From the NCBI RefSeq assembly GCF_014356525.2, contig NC_052518.1:31121464-31185463 (forward strand): a stretch of 64,000 nt of DNA. Reading direction: 5' to 3'. Positions 53,036 through 64,000 of this stretch are shown one piece after another. Origin of the DNA: Nilaparvata lugens. Taxonomy: Eukaryota > Arthropoda > Insecta > Hemiptera > Delphacidae. A model generated the notes under the pieces. That model saw nothing but the letters and a program-made list of their open reading frames with translations, had not been told where the DNA came from and made no database searches. Each line of letters begins with the position of its first letter. Position 1 is the first letter of the stretch. Both the position numbers and the translations under genes were made by a program.

Positions 53036-54118
53036 GGTTGGGTATGGTAGTTTAAGTTGGGTGGGTTAGGTAGAGTGGTCAGGTAGGGTGGGATAGGTGA
53101 TTAAGGAGAGTTGGTTAGGTAGGATGACTAAGGTTATGTGGATTAGGTAGAGTAGATTGAGTGGGCCAGGGTAGGGTAGGGTACGGTAGTTTATGTTGAG
53201 TGGGTTAGGTACAGTAGGTTAGGTAGGGTGGGATAGGTGATGAGGGAGAGTTGGTTAGGTAGGATGGTTAAGGTTATGTGGATTAGGTAAAGTGGATTGA
53301 GTAGGGCAGGTTAGGTAGGATGACTAAGGTTATGTGGATTAGGTAGAGTAGATTGAGTGTACCAGGGTAGGGTAGGGTATGGTAGTTTATGTTGAGTGGG
53401 TTAGGTACAGTAGGTTAGGTAGTGTGGGATAGGTGATTAGGGAGAGTTGGTTAGGTAGGATAGCTAAGGTTATGTGGATTAGGTAAAGTGGATTGAGTAG
53501 GGCAGGTTAGGTAGGATGACTAAGGTAATGTGGATTAGGTAGAGTAGATTGAGTGGGCCAGGGTAGGGTAGGGTATGGTAGTTTATGTTGAGTGGGTTAG
53601 GTACAGTAGGTTAGGTAGTGTGGGATAGGTGATTAGGGAGAGTTGGTTAGGTAGGATAGCTAAGGTTATGTGGATTAGGTAAAGTGGATTAGGTAGTTTA
53701 TCTTGGGTAGGGTAGGTTAGGGTGTCAAGATTTGGTTAATTAGTTTAGGAAGGTTAGTTATGGTAGGGAGGCTCATGTTGGGTTGTATTTTTTGATAAGG
53801 TGGGTTAGGTAGGGTAGATTAAGTAGGTTATATTGGGTAGGGTAGGTTAGGTTGTCATGATTAGGTTGAATAGTTTAGGAAGGTTATTTCAGGTAGGGTG
53901 GCTTAGGTTGAGTAGGTTGGATAGGGTGGGGTAGGTAGAGTAGTTTTAGTAGGGTGCAATAGAGTGGGTTGAATAGCATAGTTTATGTAGGGTGGCTTAG
54001 GTGGGGTAGGTTAAGTAGATTGACTGATAGAGGGTTGAATAGGTAGGTTAGGTAAAGAAGGATAGATAGGGTAGGGTTGGTGGGATTGGTTTGGTAGGCC
54101 AGGAAGAGTATAGGCTGG
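53036..54118. repeat. Gamma array with a 197-bp higher-order period and G4 motifs
   Basis: The passage GGTAGTTTATGTTGAG recurs at about 53,186, 53,384 and 53,577 (about 197 bp apart), with GGCTAAGGTTATGTGGATTA-type sequence between. GGGCCAGGGTAGGGTAGGG at 53,163-53,181 and again at 53,555-53,573 fits the four-run G-quadruplex pattern. Confidence 0.8.
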
Positions 54119-56904
54119 GTTCAAGTTTTGAAATGGAAATTTTGAAAAATTCATAGTTCTCCTGGAGCCTGCTGGGACTCCTAGAGACTTTACTGTGCTG
54201 GGTAGGAGAGTAGTTTAGTAGTTTGAGTTTAGTGATTGCAGTATTGAATGGTGAACTTAAAAACTGCCTCTGCATCTCTCATGTCTTCCCATACAGTTTT
54301 CATATAATAAATAGCCCCTTTTCAATGTGCTCAACATGATAGTTCGTCATGGCTTTGCTATGAAATTGAACATTGGAAAGTTGAAAAATTTAGGGGACCC
54401 TGGGTAACACCAAAAACTGAATCTCTTGTATATGATATTTTTCATTTTTTCTATCCCTTTCTATTATTTCTCGACATATTTCAACATCATTCTACCTTCC
54501 AGTGTGGTTGTAGATTTTTTCAAATTACTGAAAATCACACAGCACCTATATTGTCCCCCTGAGTGCCCCTCGGATTGGATTAATTTAAAGTTTTATTATG
54601 CAGCATAGACAGCTAGTTATGTGATCTAAACAATGAAATATGATGTGAAAACTACAGAACCCAAGAGATTTTGGCAGCAACATTGTGGGTATTTTCTGGG
54701 CCAAAATTGGAAAAAATTGAGAAATTGCCCTTACATCCCTCATATATCAATCCATCTAGTTCTCATTTTTGATAAATAGCCTTATTTCGATTCGCTATGT
54801 AAGATTGTTCCTTTTGACTTTGCTATGAAATCAAGCATTGAAAAGTTAAATAAATTATTGAGGGGGTTCATGGTTCCCCCCAAGGTCAATCCTGTCATAT
54901 TTTTCTCTTTTTTCATCAATTCCAAGTATTGTTTGATATATTCTAACATCTTTATACACTCCAGTGTCACTGCAGATTTTTCAAAATTGTCAAAAATAAC
55001 ACAGCCCCCTCGAGTGACCTTTGGATTAAATTTTGGGATGATGATGACTATCAGCAGCATAGACCGCAGGTTAAGTGATTCCAACATCAAAAACTGATGT
55101 GAAAAATACAGTGACAGTCATATCTTGGCTACAAAATTCCTGGAGAATGAGCCTGAATTGACAAAAATGAAAAAAAAACCTCCCACCACCACAATTTTTT
55201 TTTGGTTAGTTTTCATGGGAGTAATGTTTTTTCAGTTGCTGAATTCTATTTTGAGCATAAAAACCCTGTAAATGTGATCCATGACCAGCACTGTATATGA
55301 GAGTCCCCCCACGCCCTCCTAGAATTAAAAATTTTGTTATTCAACAATTTTTCTGTGGGTTATTTTTGTTCCTCTTCATAATGATATCATCCATGAGATT
55401 ATAGGATTCACAGTTTTTGCTGGGATTTTCACACTTTTCTTTCTGAATTTTTATCTCAAAATAATGGGGGGGCCGTGCTCCCTATTCGAAAAATCATTGT
55501 TTTGTCTGTGCGAGGCGAAATTGAGGGGGGTCATTCACCCTGAAAATGAATATTTCGAAAAATCAATGATTTTCTCGATGCCTGCTAGTGATCTCACAGA
55601 CTTTCTGATGAAAGATAGTATTGTCACATGCCCAAGTTTGGCTGGGAATTTTTCAAATTTTCATTAAAAAAAAACTTATGGAAATTTTGCTCCCCCCGCA
55701 CCCCCTGGAACATGGTCGAAATTTTATTGTGAGAATCAAGTAATGTTGAGGCACAGAACAAAGAATTTCTTTTTCACTTTGCTGAGAAATGTGCGTTTCA
55801 AAAGTTGGAAATATTGGGGGGGGGGGTTTCACCCCAAGGTGAAATCTGTTATTCTTGCTATTTTTCATTCACTTTTTCATCACTTTTGATCATTTTTTGA
55901 CATATGTCAACATCATCTCACAGTTCAGTGTGAATGCAGATTTTTCGAAATTGCCAAAATTCACACAGCCCCCCTCGAGTGCCCCCTGGATTTAATTCTC
56001 GGTTTGATGATACACTATCAGCAGCATGAACGGCAGGTCACGTGATTTCAACATTAGAAACTGATGTAAAAAATACATAGACCATCAATTCATGTTTGCA
56101 AAAATCCTTGAATATGAGCCAAAATTGACAAAAATCGAAAAATCGCCCTTGCATCCCCCCTTTATATTTACATGGTTAGTTTTCTCAGGACTGATGTTTT
56201 TTTGACTGCTGAATTCGATTTTTAGCATGAAAAAACCTGTAAGTGTGATCCATAACCAGCACTGTATATGGGGAAACCCCCCACACCCCCTTAGAATTTT
56301 GAAATTTGTTATTTGACAGTTTTTCTTTGGGTCATTTTTGGTCCTCTTTCCAATGATATCATTCAGAAGATTATAGGATCAACAGTTTCTGCTGGGAATT
56401 TCACACTTTTTTTCTGAAAATCTTCTTCAAAAAAATGAGGGGACCAGGCCTCCTATTGGGAAAATCGATGTTTTGTCTGTGCAAGGCGATGTTTTGGTAT
56501 CTTTTTAGTCGATTGAGCTGGGATTCGAAATTGTAGTTATTCCCCCCCTCAATTTTCCAAAAATTGAGGGGGCATCATCGACCCACAAAATGAAAATTTT
56601 GAAAAATCAATAATTGTCTCAATGCACCTAGAGACATCCTGATGAAGTTGGTATTGGCAGATGCCCCAGTTTTGCTGGGAATTTTTCAAATATTCCATCA
56701 TGCAAAAATTGTCAAAAATTAAGCTCCTCCCTGCACACCACCTGACCCGGTCCAAATTTTATTCTAGCAATCTAGTAATGTAAGGGCACTGAACAAAAAA
56801 GTTCACTTGAACTTTGCTGAGAAATGTGCAGTTCAAAAGTTAAAAAATAAAAAATTTCCAGATTTCATAATTATTCCTATGGTTTCAACCACTTGTCGAT
56901 CGAA
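54119..56904. repeat. Alpha-module repeats
   Basis: A long, fairly complete run of alpha monomers from the gamma boundary (GTTCAAGTTTTGAAATGG) to the ACCACTTGTC passage. Hairpins lie near 55,466, 56,438 and 56,543. It is useful as a reference copy of the module order. Confidence 0.75.
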
Positions 56905-57190
56905 ATTAGGTAGGTTATATTGGTTAGGGTAGGTTAGGTTGTCAAGATTAGGTTGAATATTAAGGTAGGGTATTTCAGGTAGGGTGGGTAGGGTGGTGTA
57001 GGGAGAGTAGTTAAAGTAGGGTGCAATAGAGTGGGTTGAATAGCATAATTTATGTAGGGTGGCTTAGGTGGGGTAGATAAGTAGATTGACTGATAGAGGG
57101 TTGAATAGGTAGGTTAGGTAAAGGATTACAGATAGGGTAGGGTTGGTGGGATTGGTTTGGTAGGACTGGTAGAGTATAGGCTGGGTTCAA
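56905..57190. repeat. Short gamma array
   Basis: About 285 bp of gamma words entered from an alpha monomer without beta, ending GTATAGGCTGGGTTCAAG. Confidence 0.7.
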
Positions 57191-58675
57191 GTTTTGAAAA
57201 GGAAATTTCGACTCCTAGAGACTTTACTGTGCTGGGTAGGATAGTAGTTTAGTAGTTCGAGTTTAGTGATTGCAGTATTGGATGGTGAACTTGGAAACTG
57301 CCTTTGCATCTCTCATATGTCTTCCCATACAGTTTTTATATAATAAATAGCCCCATATCAATGTGCTCAACATGATAGTTCCTTATGTCTTTGCTATGAA
57401 ATTGAACATCAGAAAGTTGGAAAATTCAGGGGTAACCTGAGTAATACCAAAAATTGAATCTCTTGTATTTGATATTTTGTCTATTCCTTTCTATTATTTC
57501 TCGACATATTTCAACATCATTCTACCTTCCAGTGTGGTTGTAGATTTTTTTAAATTACCGAAAATCACACAGCACCTAATATTGTCCACCCCTTAGTGCC
57601 CCCTGGATTAGATTTATTTCATGTTTTATTATGCAGCATAGACAGCTAGTTATGTGATCTAAACAATGAAATATGATGTGAAAATCCCTCATATATCAAT
57701 CCATCCAGTTCTCATTCATGATAAATATCCTTATTTCGATGTGCTTTGTAAGATTGTTCCTTTTGACTTTGCCCTGAAATCAAGCATTGAAAAGTTGAAA
57801 GAATTGAGGGGGTCCTTGGTTCCCCCGAAGGTAAATTCTGTCATATTTTTTATTTTCTCATCACTTTCAATTATTGTTTGACATATTCTAACAACATTAT
57901 ACACTCCAGTGTGACTGCAGACTTTTCAAAATTGTCAAAAATAACACAGCCCCCCTCGAGTACCCCCTGGATTCAATTTTGGGTTTGATGATGCACTATC
58001 AGCAGCATGGACGGTGGGTTGAGTGATCCCAACATCAAAAACTGATGTGAAAAATACAGAGACAGTCATATCTTGGATACAAAAATCCTGGAGAATGAGC
58101 CAAAATTGACAAAAATAAAAAAAAACCCTCCCACCACCACTATTGATTTTTTTTTCAGTTAGTTTTCGAGGAAGTAATGTTTTTTCAGTTGCTGAATTCT
58201 ATTTTGAGCATAAAAACCCTGTAAATGTGATCCATGACCAGCACTGTATATGAGGGTCCCCCCACGCCCCCCTAGAATAAAAAATTTTGTTATTCGACAA
58301 TTTTTCTGTTGGTTTTTTCTGGTCCCCTTCCTAATGATATCATCCATGAGATTATAGGATTCACAGTTTTTGCTGGGAATTTCACACTTTTTTTTCAAAA
58401 TGAGGGGGCCCCCATTTGAAATATCAATGTTTTGTCTGTGTGTGGCAAAATTGAGAGGGGCATCATTGACCCTAAAAATGAAAATTTCGAAAGATCAATT
58501 ATTTTATTGATGGCTGCTAGTACTCTCACAGACTTTCTGATGAAAGTTAGTATTGTCACATGCCTCAGTTTGGCTGAGAATTTTCAAAATTTTTATTACA
58601 AAAAAACTTATGGAAATTTTGTTCCTCCAGCACCCCCTGGAACATGGTCGAAATTTTATTGTGAGAATAAAGTGT
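57191..58675. repeat. Alpha-module repeats
   Basis: Similar in order to 54,119-55,740 with a deletion in the first monomer (57,205-57,215). The hairpin at about 58,403 has lost its left half (GAGGGGGCCCCC). Confidence 0.75.
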
Positions 58676-59152
58676 GAAGATTGGGTGTCAAGATTGGGTT
58701 AAATAGTTTAGGAAGGTTAGTTATGGTAGGGTGGCTTAGGTTGGGTAGTATTTCTTGATAAGGTGGGTTAGGTAGGGTAGATTAAGTAGGTTATATTGAG
58801 TAGGGTAGGTTTGGTTGTCTAGATTAGGTTGAATAGTTTAGGTAGATTTTTTCAGGTAGGGTGACTTGGGTGGGTTAGGTAGAGTAGGTTAGGTAGGGTG
58901 GGATAGGTGATTAGGGAGAGTTTGTTAGGTAGGATGGCTAAGGTTATGTGGATTGGGTAGGGTAGATTGAGTGGGCCAGGGTAGGGAAGGGTATGATAGA
59001 TTATGTTGGGTGGGTTAGGTAGAGTATGTTAGGTAGGGTGGGATAGGTGATTAGGGAGAGTTGGTTAGGTTAGCTACAGTTGGTTGGTTGGTTAGGTTGG
59101 TAGGTTAGGTTAGCTTAGGTAGGATGGCTAAGGTTATGTGGATTATGTAGAG
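58676..59152. repeat. Gamma array, target of the LINE insertion
   Basis: Gamma words including a G4-type motif at 58,973-58,991 (four GGG runs). The array is cut at GATTATGTAGAG, where the LINE starts. Confidence 0.75.
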
Positions 59153-59164
59153 CCGAGCGCTCGG

Positions 59165-59918
59165 TGTGACTAGACGTGATTCTGTAGCTCATCAAATTTT
59201 CAAATAATATCAGTGTTTACTCACGTTTAAATAATATTTTATTAGGTGTGTTGAGTTCCTGTATGTGTGAGTGTCACTTACATCACCTAATTCTGCTGGA
59301 GCTGTGAGTATAAGGAAGTTATGGTTGATTTTTAGTTTCTTCTTTTTCGTGAAAGGGCTAGAGGTTAGACAGTTCCATTGCTTGAACTTGTAATCAACCG
59401 AAGTATTCGAGTGAGAGAACCGTAGATTAAAGTGAGAAAAAAGAGAAGTCTCTATCTAATCTTTGATGATTTTTCACTTGTCAAAGTGGTCGTCCTTAGC
59501 AGCTGAAAGGCATCCTTAGCTATGATACTTCTTGTCAAAGTGTGCATAGCCTGCTTGATTGGAATTGTTTGACAGAGTCTGCTGTTATCATTGTTTGTTA
59601 TTATTGTTTAACTGTGCTATTTGAAAACAGCTGTGAAACCATAAGAGCAGTCTATAAGCCGCGCCAAATTCAATTTCATAGCTCTTCAAGTGCATCACTT
59701 TCATTCTTCTTTTGGTTTAGTGACAACGTAGTGCAATACTTCGGAATAATAATAATTATCATTGGCTGCTCTAATATTAGTGAAACTCCTATTCTTAATC
59801 CATTTTCCTTCTTACAGGAGCTACCCTATCACTTCCTGCCTTGATAGCTCTCTAGGCATTTCCACGCCCATTCTAAATTCCCATTCTCATTTTTCACTAA
59901 GGCTTATAAGAAATAAAA
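59165..59918 (+). other. LINE 5' leader
   Basis: Not repetitive within the window. The 100-codon open frame at 59,542-59,844 has an unusual composition (isoleucine run) and no domain. An internal promoter would be expected in this stretch but I cannot point to one. Confidence 0.45.
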
Positions 59919-61183
59919 ATGACTAGAACGCGAAGCGAGTTTGAGAAAGCAAATTATTCAGCACAGCAAAGTCTAAATAATATTGAAAATGACCTGATCC
60001 ACCAGGAAGTAGCGGAGATTGCGGTGAATGCAAATATTCGAGTGACGTGATAATCGATTTGGTGCCTGAAGTCACATCATTACTCAATAAGTATGATTCC
60101 GCTATTAAGGTGAACAACGACTTACAGGTTTCTGTAGCTAATATACTTGAAGAAAATAAATTATTAGTAAAATCCATTGAGTCAGAGAAGAACAAGAGAC
60201 GAATTGATTTTGAGGAGTCATTGCAATGTGAAGAGGTGGCGGAGGGTGAAATCAAATCTTTGAAGATGGAAATTGAAGAGTTTAAAATGAGTCTGCTTGT
60301 ATTGAAAAAAGAAGTACAAGACAAGGATACAATAATCGATCTACTCCAAACTGACTGTGAGAAACTTTCTTCCACAAATAAATCGACAAATTTTAATTCC
60401 GGGACCGAGTTTGTTTTACCCAGACACACTGCCAAACCAAAGAAGTGTGACTCTAACCTGACAATACCGACTAAGAACAGATTTTCCATATTTGAGAGTA
60501 ATGATTCGCATGACATGCAACCTGCCAGGGAAGATGTTCGGAAGCAAACTATTATTCAAAAAGAAAATTCAATACCTTCTGCTGTAAAGCAATCACGAAG
60601 AAAGATGTCATGTAATGTTCGTTTATATGCTGACAGCCAAGGCAGGAATGTTCACAGGAGCTACAAGGGTGACAATAATAACTTCACAGTCATGATCAAA
60701 CCAGGAGCTCGCTTCAGGGATGCTGTGGAGGAGTCTGGTCAACTGAACGACAACGATGTAAATGTCTACTTGGCTGGCTCAAATGACATAGCCTGCAATG
60801 AGAGAGAAGAGCTGCATTCTGCTCTGAGAAGCAAACTGCGTGATCTGCAAGACCGGAGAGCTGGCAAAGTGATTGTGTTTTCTGTGCCTCACAGGCATGA
60901 TCTTCCACGATGGTCTGTAGTCAACAAGGAAATTCGGAGGGCAAACAAGGAAAACTCAAACTTGTGTAAACGTTTCAGAAATGTCACTTTCGTGGATATC
61001 AGCAACTTGGGTAGGAGATTCCACACATCGCAGGGCTTCCATTTGAATTCTTTGGGGAAAAGATACGTGAGTGACAGGATCATGGACGTGGTGTGTGAGC
61101 TAGCTCAAGAAGAAAAAACATCTGACTCAATCCCCCTCAACTATTACACTAACTCTTTTTTAGGAGTGGATCGAGTTCTGTAG
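59919..61183 (+). pseudogene. LINE ORF1: coiled coil and SGNH-type esterase
   Basis: The likely start is ATG at 59,919 (MTRTRSEFEKANYSAQ...). The frame shifts between about 59,993 and 60,045 into the long frame that ends at 61,183. That frame has a coiled coil over residues about 22-110 (counted from 60,047), a basic linker, and an SGNH hydrolase fold. Block I is ADSQGR at 195-200 (nucleophile S197), then PGARF at 219-223, GSNDI at 244-248, and GFHLN at 330-334 carrying the catalytic histidine H332. Such esterase ORF1 proteins of CR1/L2 LINEs bind RNA and form multimers. The ORF2 frame follows after the stop with almost no gap. The domain is clear; the break near the start may be real or a sequencing slip. 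Confidence 0.8.
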
Positions 61184-61185
61184 GA

Positions 61186-63925
61186 TTGTCGTGCTCTGAA
61201 TCCCAAAACATTGTTGGTGATGCGGAACAGGCAGACCTGGGATCACAGGTTTTGCAGTCTGATTTTGCAATGTTTCATTGGAATGTGCAGGGTGTCATGA
61301 ACAAAACTGATGAGTTGGGTGATTTGATTAGAGAGCATAATGTCAGCGTTTTAGGTATTTGTGAACACTGGTTGAAAGCTTGTGAGATAATTGAGGTTGG
61401 TTTGACTGGCTATAGATTAGCTAGTGCATACAGTAGACCTATAGAAGGGGTGGTACGGCTATTTATGTAAGAGATGATCTAAAATACTGTGAGCTTACTT
61501 ACTTGAAGGAAATGTCAATAGCCAGTATATGTGAAGTTTCTGGGGTTCTTGTTTCGAAATGGGATGTGATTTGTCTTGAGGTGTATAGAGTACCAGATAG
61601 GTGTAATTTTAATTATTTCATTGAGACGCTCCACGTTGTTTTGAATGTAGTATCACAGAAAAATAAGTCAAATGCATCCATTATTCTCAATGGAGATTTT
61701 AATGTTGATTTACTGGTGAATGATGTACATAGATCTATTTTTGTCAACTTATTAAATAGCTTCAATCTTAATTTAACTGTGTTTGATGTGACAAGACCAA
61801 GCAGGATATGTATTGACAGAGGAACATGTATAGACAATATGGCTACTTCTATACATAAAGATAGTATTAAGTCTGTGTCTGTTATACCGACCTTAGTATC
61901 AGATCATCACTCATTGCTTGGCTTATTCACGTTGTCTGGTGGAAATGACTTGAAGCAGAGTGATAATGTTAGTAATGATAGAGTGATGAATAGTTGTAAT
62001 AAAAAGTATTTCACTCTTCTACTGAGTAAAGTTAATTGGTTGGATGTATATGCAACAGGCAATATTAGTGAGAAATTTGAGCACTTTTTGAACAAACTCC
62101 TAAGTATAGTTGATACAGTTTTTCCTCTAAAAATGGTCAAGTCCTCCAAATTGAAGAAAACCCCAAAGTCTAGATGGTACACTGATAATTTATCAGCTCT
62201 CAAAGAGGAATGTTTGAATATGTATAGTCTTCACAAGTACACAGGTCTGGCTTACCATTGTGAATTGTATAAGATATTGAGATCCAGGTATAAATACATG
62301 GTATTTCATGGTAAGCGTCAGTATTATTGAGTAATATATGCCATATTATTTGAATAAATTTGTTCATGCTAGACAGAATAATATCAACTCTGTTTTCTCA
62401 GTTGGCCATTTCAGTGTTGAAGAGGTCTATAACGCAATCTTTCTCTCAGTAATAGTATGAGTTTGGATGTGTATTGTTTGAATTCTGCTCTTTTAAAACT
62501 TGCTGCACCTTATATAGTGGAGGTATTGTCATATTTATTCAATCAATGTGTGAAAGAGGGTGTAATTCCTGTGTGCTTGAAATTGTCAAAAGTTATTCCA
62601 CTGTATAAGAGAGGTACTTAATCTGATTGTAGTAACTATCGACCAGTGTCAATCATACCAATTATTGCTAAGGTTTTTGAAATATTGCTGAATACTCGAT
62701 TAGTTAAATATTTTGAGGGTGAAGAGCTTTTTTCAGATAAACAATATGGTTTCAGATTCAAAAGAGAAACCAATACTGCAATTCGTAATTTTGTGGAAGC
62801 TTGTGTGGATGCTTTAGATAGTAGAGAAAAGGTCATGGGGAGCTGGTATGATATGAGTAGAGGATTCGACACAATATCCCATGATATATTGTTATATAAA
62901 TTGAAATACTATGGCTTCGATCGGTTTGCATTACAACTTTTTAAAGAATATTTGTCAGGGAGGTACCAATCGGTTTATTTTAATGGGTCCTTTTCAGCAT
63001 ATCTGCCTCTCAAATCAGGGGTACCTCAGGGATCCATATTAGGACCTACATTGTTTATAATATATGTTAATGACTTACCATTAGCGATAGGAGACGATAG
63101 AGTGAATGCATACATGTATGCTGATGACTTGGCAATTCAGGTAAATAATAAATGTTTAAATTCAGTTGAACGTTTTATAAATGATGCAAATACTGTTATA
63201 AAAGACTGGACAGCAGCCAACTCACTTAGTCTGAACAGCAACAAAACCCAAACGATGAATTTTTCCTTGGCCAATTATTCAGAAAATGGGGAGGTGAGGT
63301 TTTTGGGTGTGACGTTAGAGTCAAACATGAAATGGGGCATACACATTGAAAATATAAGTGAAAAAGTTGCTAGGGGTGTATTTCTCATCAGGAAATTTAG
63401 ACCTTCTGTCAATGTTGATGTATTGCTGTCAATTTACTATGCACACATTCAAAGTCATTGTCATATGGCATAGTGGTTTGGGGACACTCGTCTGAAATGA
63501 AAGAGCTCATGATTTTACAAAAAAGAGCTGTGAGAGCTATTTTTAATGTCCACTGTAGAACTCATTGTAAACCTTTGATCAGAGAGCTAAGAATACTAAC
63601 GGTTCCATCTATTTTTATTCTTGAGTGTCTGTTGTATGTAAAAAGTTACATGCATGAAATGCAGACAAATAATTACATTCACAATAATTATGGAACACGC
63701 CAGAAGACATTGTTGCATAGAAGTCAATGTAACTTACAACTAACTCTGAACAGTTTTTATGAATTTGGTGAGAGAATTTATAACTTGTTGCTAACGGAAG
63801 TCAGAGAATTAAATATGAGCAGTTTTAAAAAATGTGTGAAAGATATGTTGTGTGAGCTTTGTGTCTATAGTGTTAATGAGTTTGTAGAATGTTTGACACT
63901 TGATAACACATCTATAGACATATAG
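61186..63925 (+). pseudogene. LINE ORF2: APE endonuclease and reverse transcriptase, frameshifted
   Basis: First part (to 61,470): endonuclease motifs HWNVQG and GICEHWL. The frame then slips near 61,447 in a G-run. The second part (61,503-62,330) has GDFNVD and SDHHSL, completing the endonuclease. From 62,331 to 62,645 the frame is broken by stops, but KVIPLYKRG and SNYRPVSI are readable. The reverse transcriptase core (62,646-63,473) has DMSRGFD (in place of the usual D-L-S-K-A-F-D), SGVPQGSILGP and YADDLAI with intact catalytic aspartates. A last shift near 63,465 leads to the C-terminal domain (VWGHSSEMKELMILQKRAVR), ending at 63,925. The order and motifs are those of CR1-group LINEs. Confidence 0.88.
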
Positions 63926-64000
63926 AATATTATTGTTGTTGTCCTGTTTTTATATTGTGATTTGTTATTACTATTATTAGTATTATTATTACTATTATTA
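63926..64000 (+). repeat. LINE 3' tail
   Basis: Short 3' untranslated sequence followed by irregular TTA/TTAC/TATTA repeats that continue to the window edge. A microsatellite-like tail in place of poly-A is usual for CR1/L2 LINEs. Confidence 0.65.

Larger units (their letters stand above)
59153..64000 (+). mobile_element. CR1/L2-like non-LTR retrotransposon, nearly complete, mutated
   Basis: It runs from about the palindrome CCGAGCGCTCGG (59,153-59,164) to the window edge. A leader of about 750 bp with no convincing gene precedes ORF1 (coiled coil plus SGNH esterase). ORF2 follows (APE-type endonuclease and reverse transcriptase). The 3' end is a TTATTA/TTACTA simple tail that runs into position 64,000. 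ORF1 esterases are characteristic of CR1, L2 and related clades. Frameshifts in both ORFs mean the copy is inactive. The exact 5' end is an estimate, and no target duplication can be checked because the 3' flank is outside. Confidence 0.85.

Noticed and set aside
1..64000. tRNA, rRNA, riboswitch or bacterial-type operon features
   Set aside because: None recognised; apparent hairpins belong to alpha and beta repeats, and gene layout is eukaryotic.

Overview
This is eukaryotic repeat-rich DNA, most likely from an insect. AT-rich sequence, clean TTAGG/CCTAA (ancestral insect telomere repeat) tracts, a TATA + TCAGT arthropod-type core promoter, and hAT, piggyBac-like, Gypsy and CR1-like elements all point that way. 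A sap-feeding hemipteran such as a planthopper is a guess. I see no host gene that I can name, no tRNA or rRNA and no CRISPR. The setting resembles subtelomeric or other heterochromatic DNA.

Layout. 1-1,862: a broken Gypsy-type pol on the minus strand and a doubtful coding scrap. 1,863-33,958 and 48,851-59,150: one large mosaic repeat with three alternating modules. They are (i) AT-rich, about 300-bp diverged monomers with G-run/C-run hairpins (module alpha), (ii) GC-rich palindromic patches (module beta), and (iii) degenerate TTAGG-like arrays of GGTTAGGTAGAGTAGG type (module gamma). Within it, 7,465-15,749 is a nested insertion whose near-empty paralogous site is present at about 23,735. 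It holds a 3.06-kb hAT element with a perfect 8-bp target duplication, an inverted-repeat element, a foldback element and a six-copy, 165-bp tandem array. A TTAA-flanked MITE lies at 16,020-16,402, and a hAT relic with a recognisable transposase C-terminus lies at 23,758-24,536.

The centrepiece is 33,965-47,736, a 13.8-kb element. It has a 6-bp target duplication (ATCTGA), inverted termini starting AGTAGG, and three units (A on plus, B and C on minus), each carrying a 790-codon gene. A and B form a palindrome of about 4.28 kb per arm around GGGCCC at 38,481-38,486; B and C are in tandem. Each unit carries TTAGG tracts oriented as at real chromosome ends, a GGA/TCC polypurine tract, a conserved TATA/Inr/CRE-like promoter, and a decayed copy of the 3' part of its own gene upstream of that promoter. 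The 790-aa protein has motifs reminiscent of Rep_trans-type rolling-circle initiators; I do not recognise it as a named family. The termini look Polinton/Maverick-like, but no polymerase B, integrase, ATPase or capsid gene is visible.

59,153-64,000 is a CR1/L2-like LINE with an SGNH-esterase ORF1 and a frameshifted endonuclease-reverse transcriptase ORF2, reaching the window edge. All calls were made by eye, without alignment or database search.
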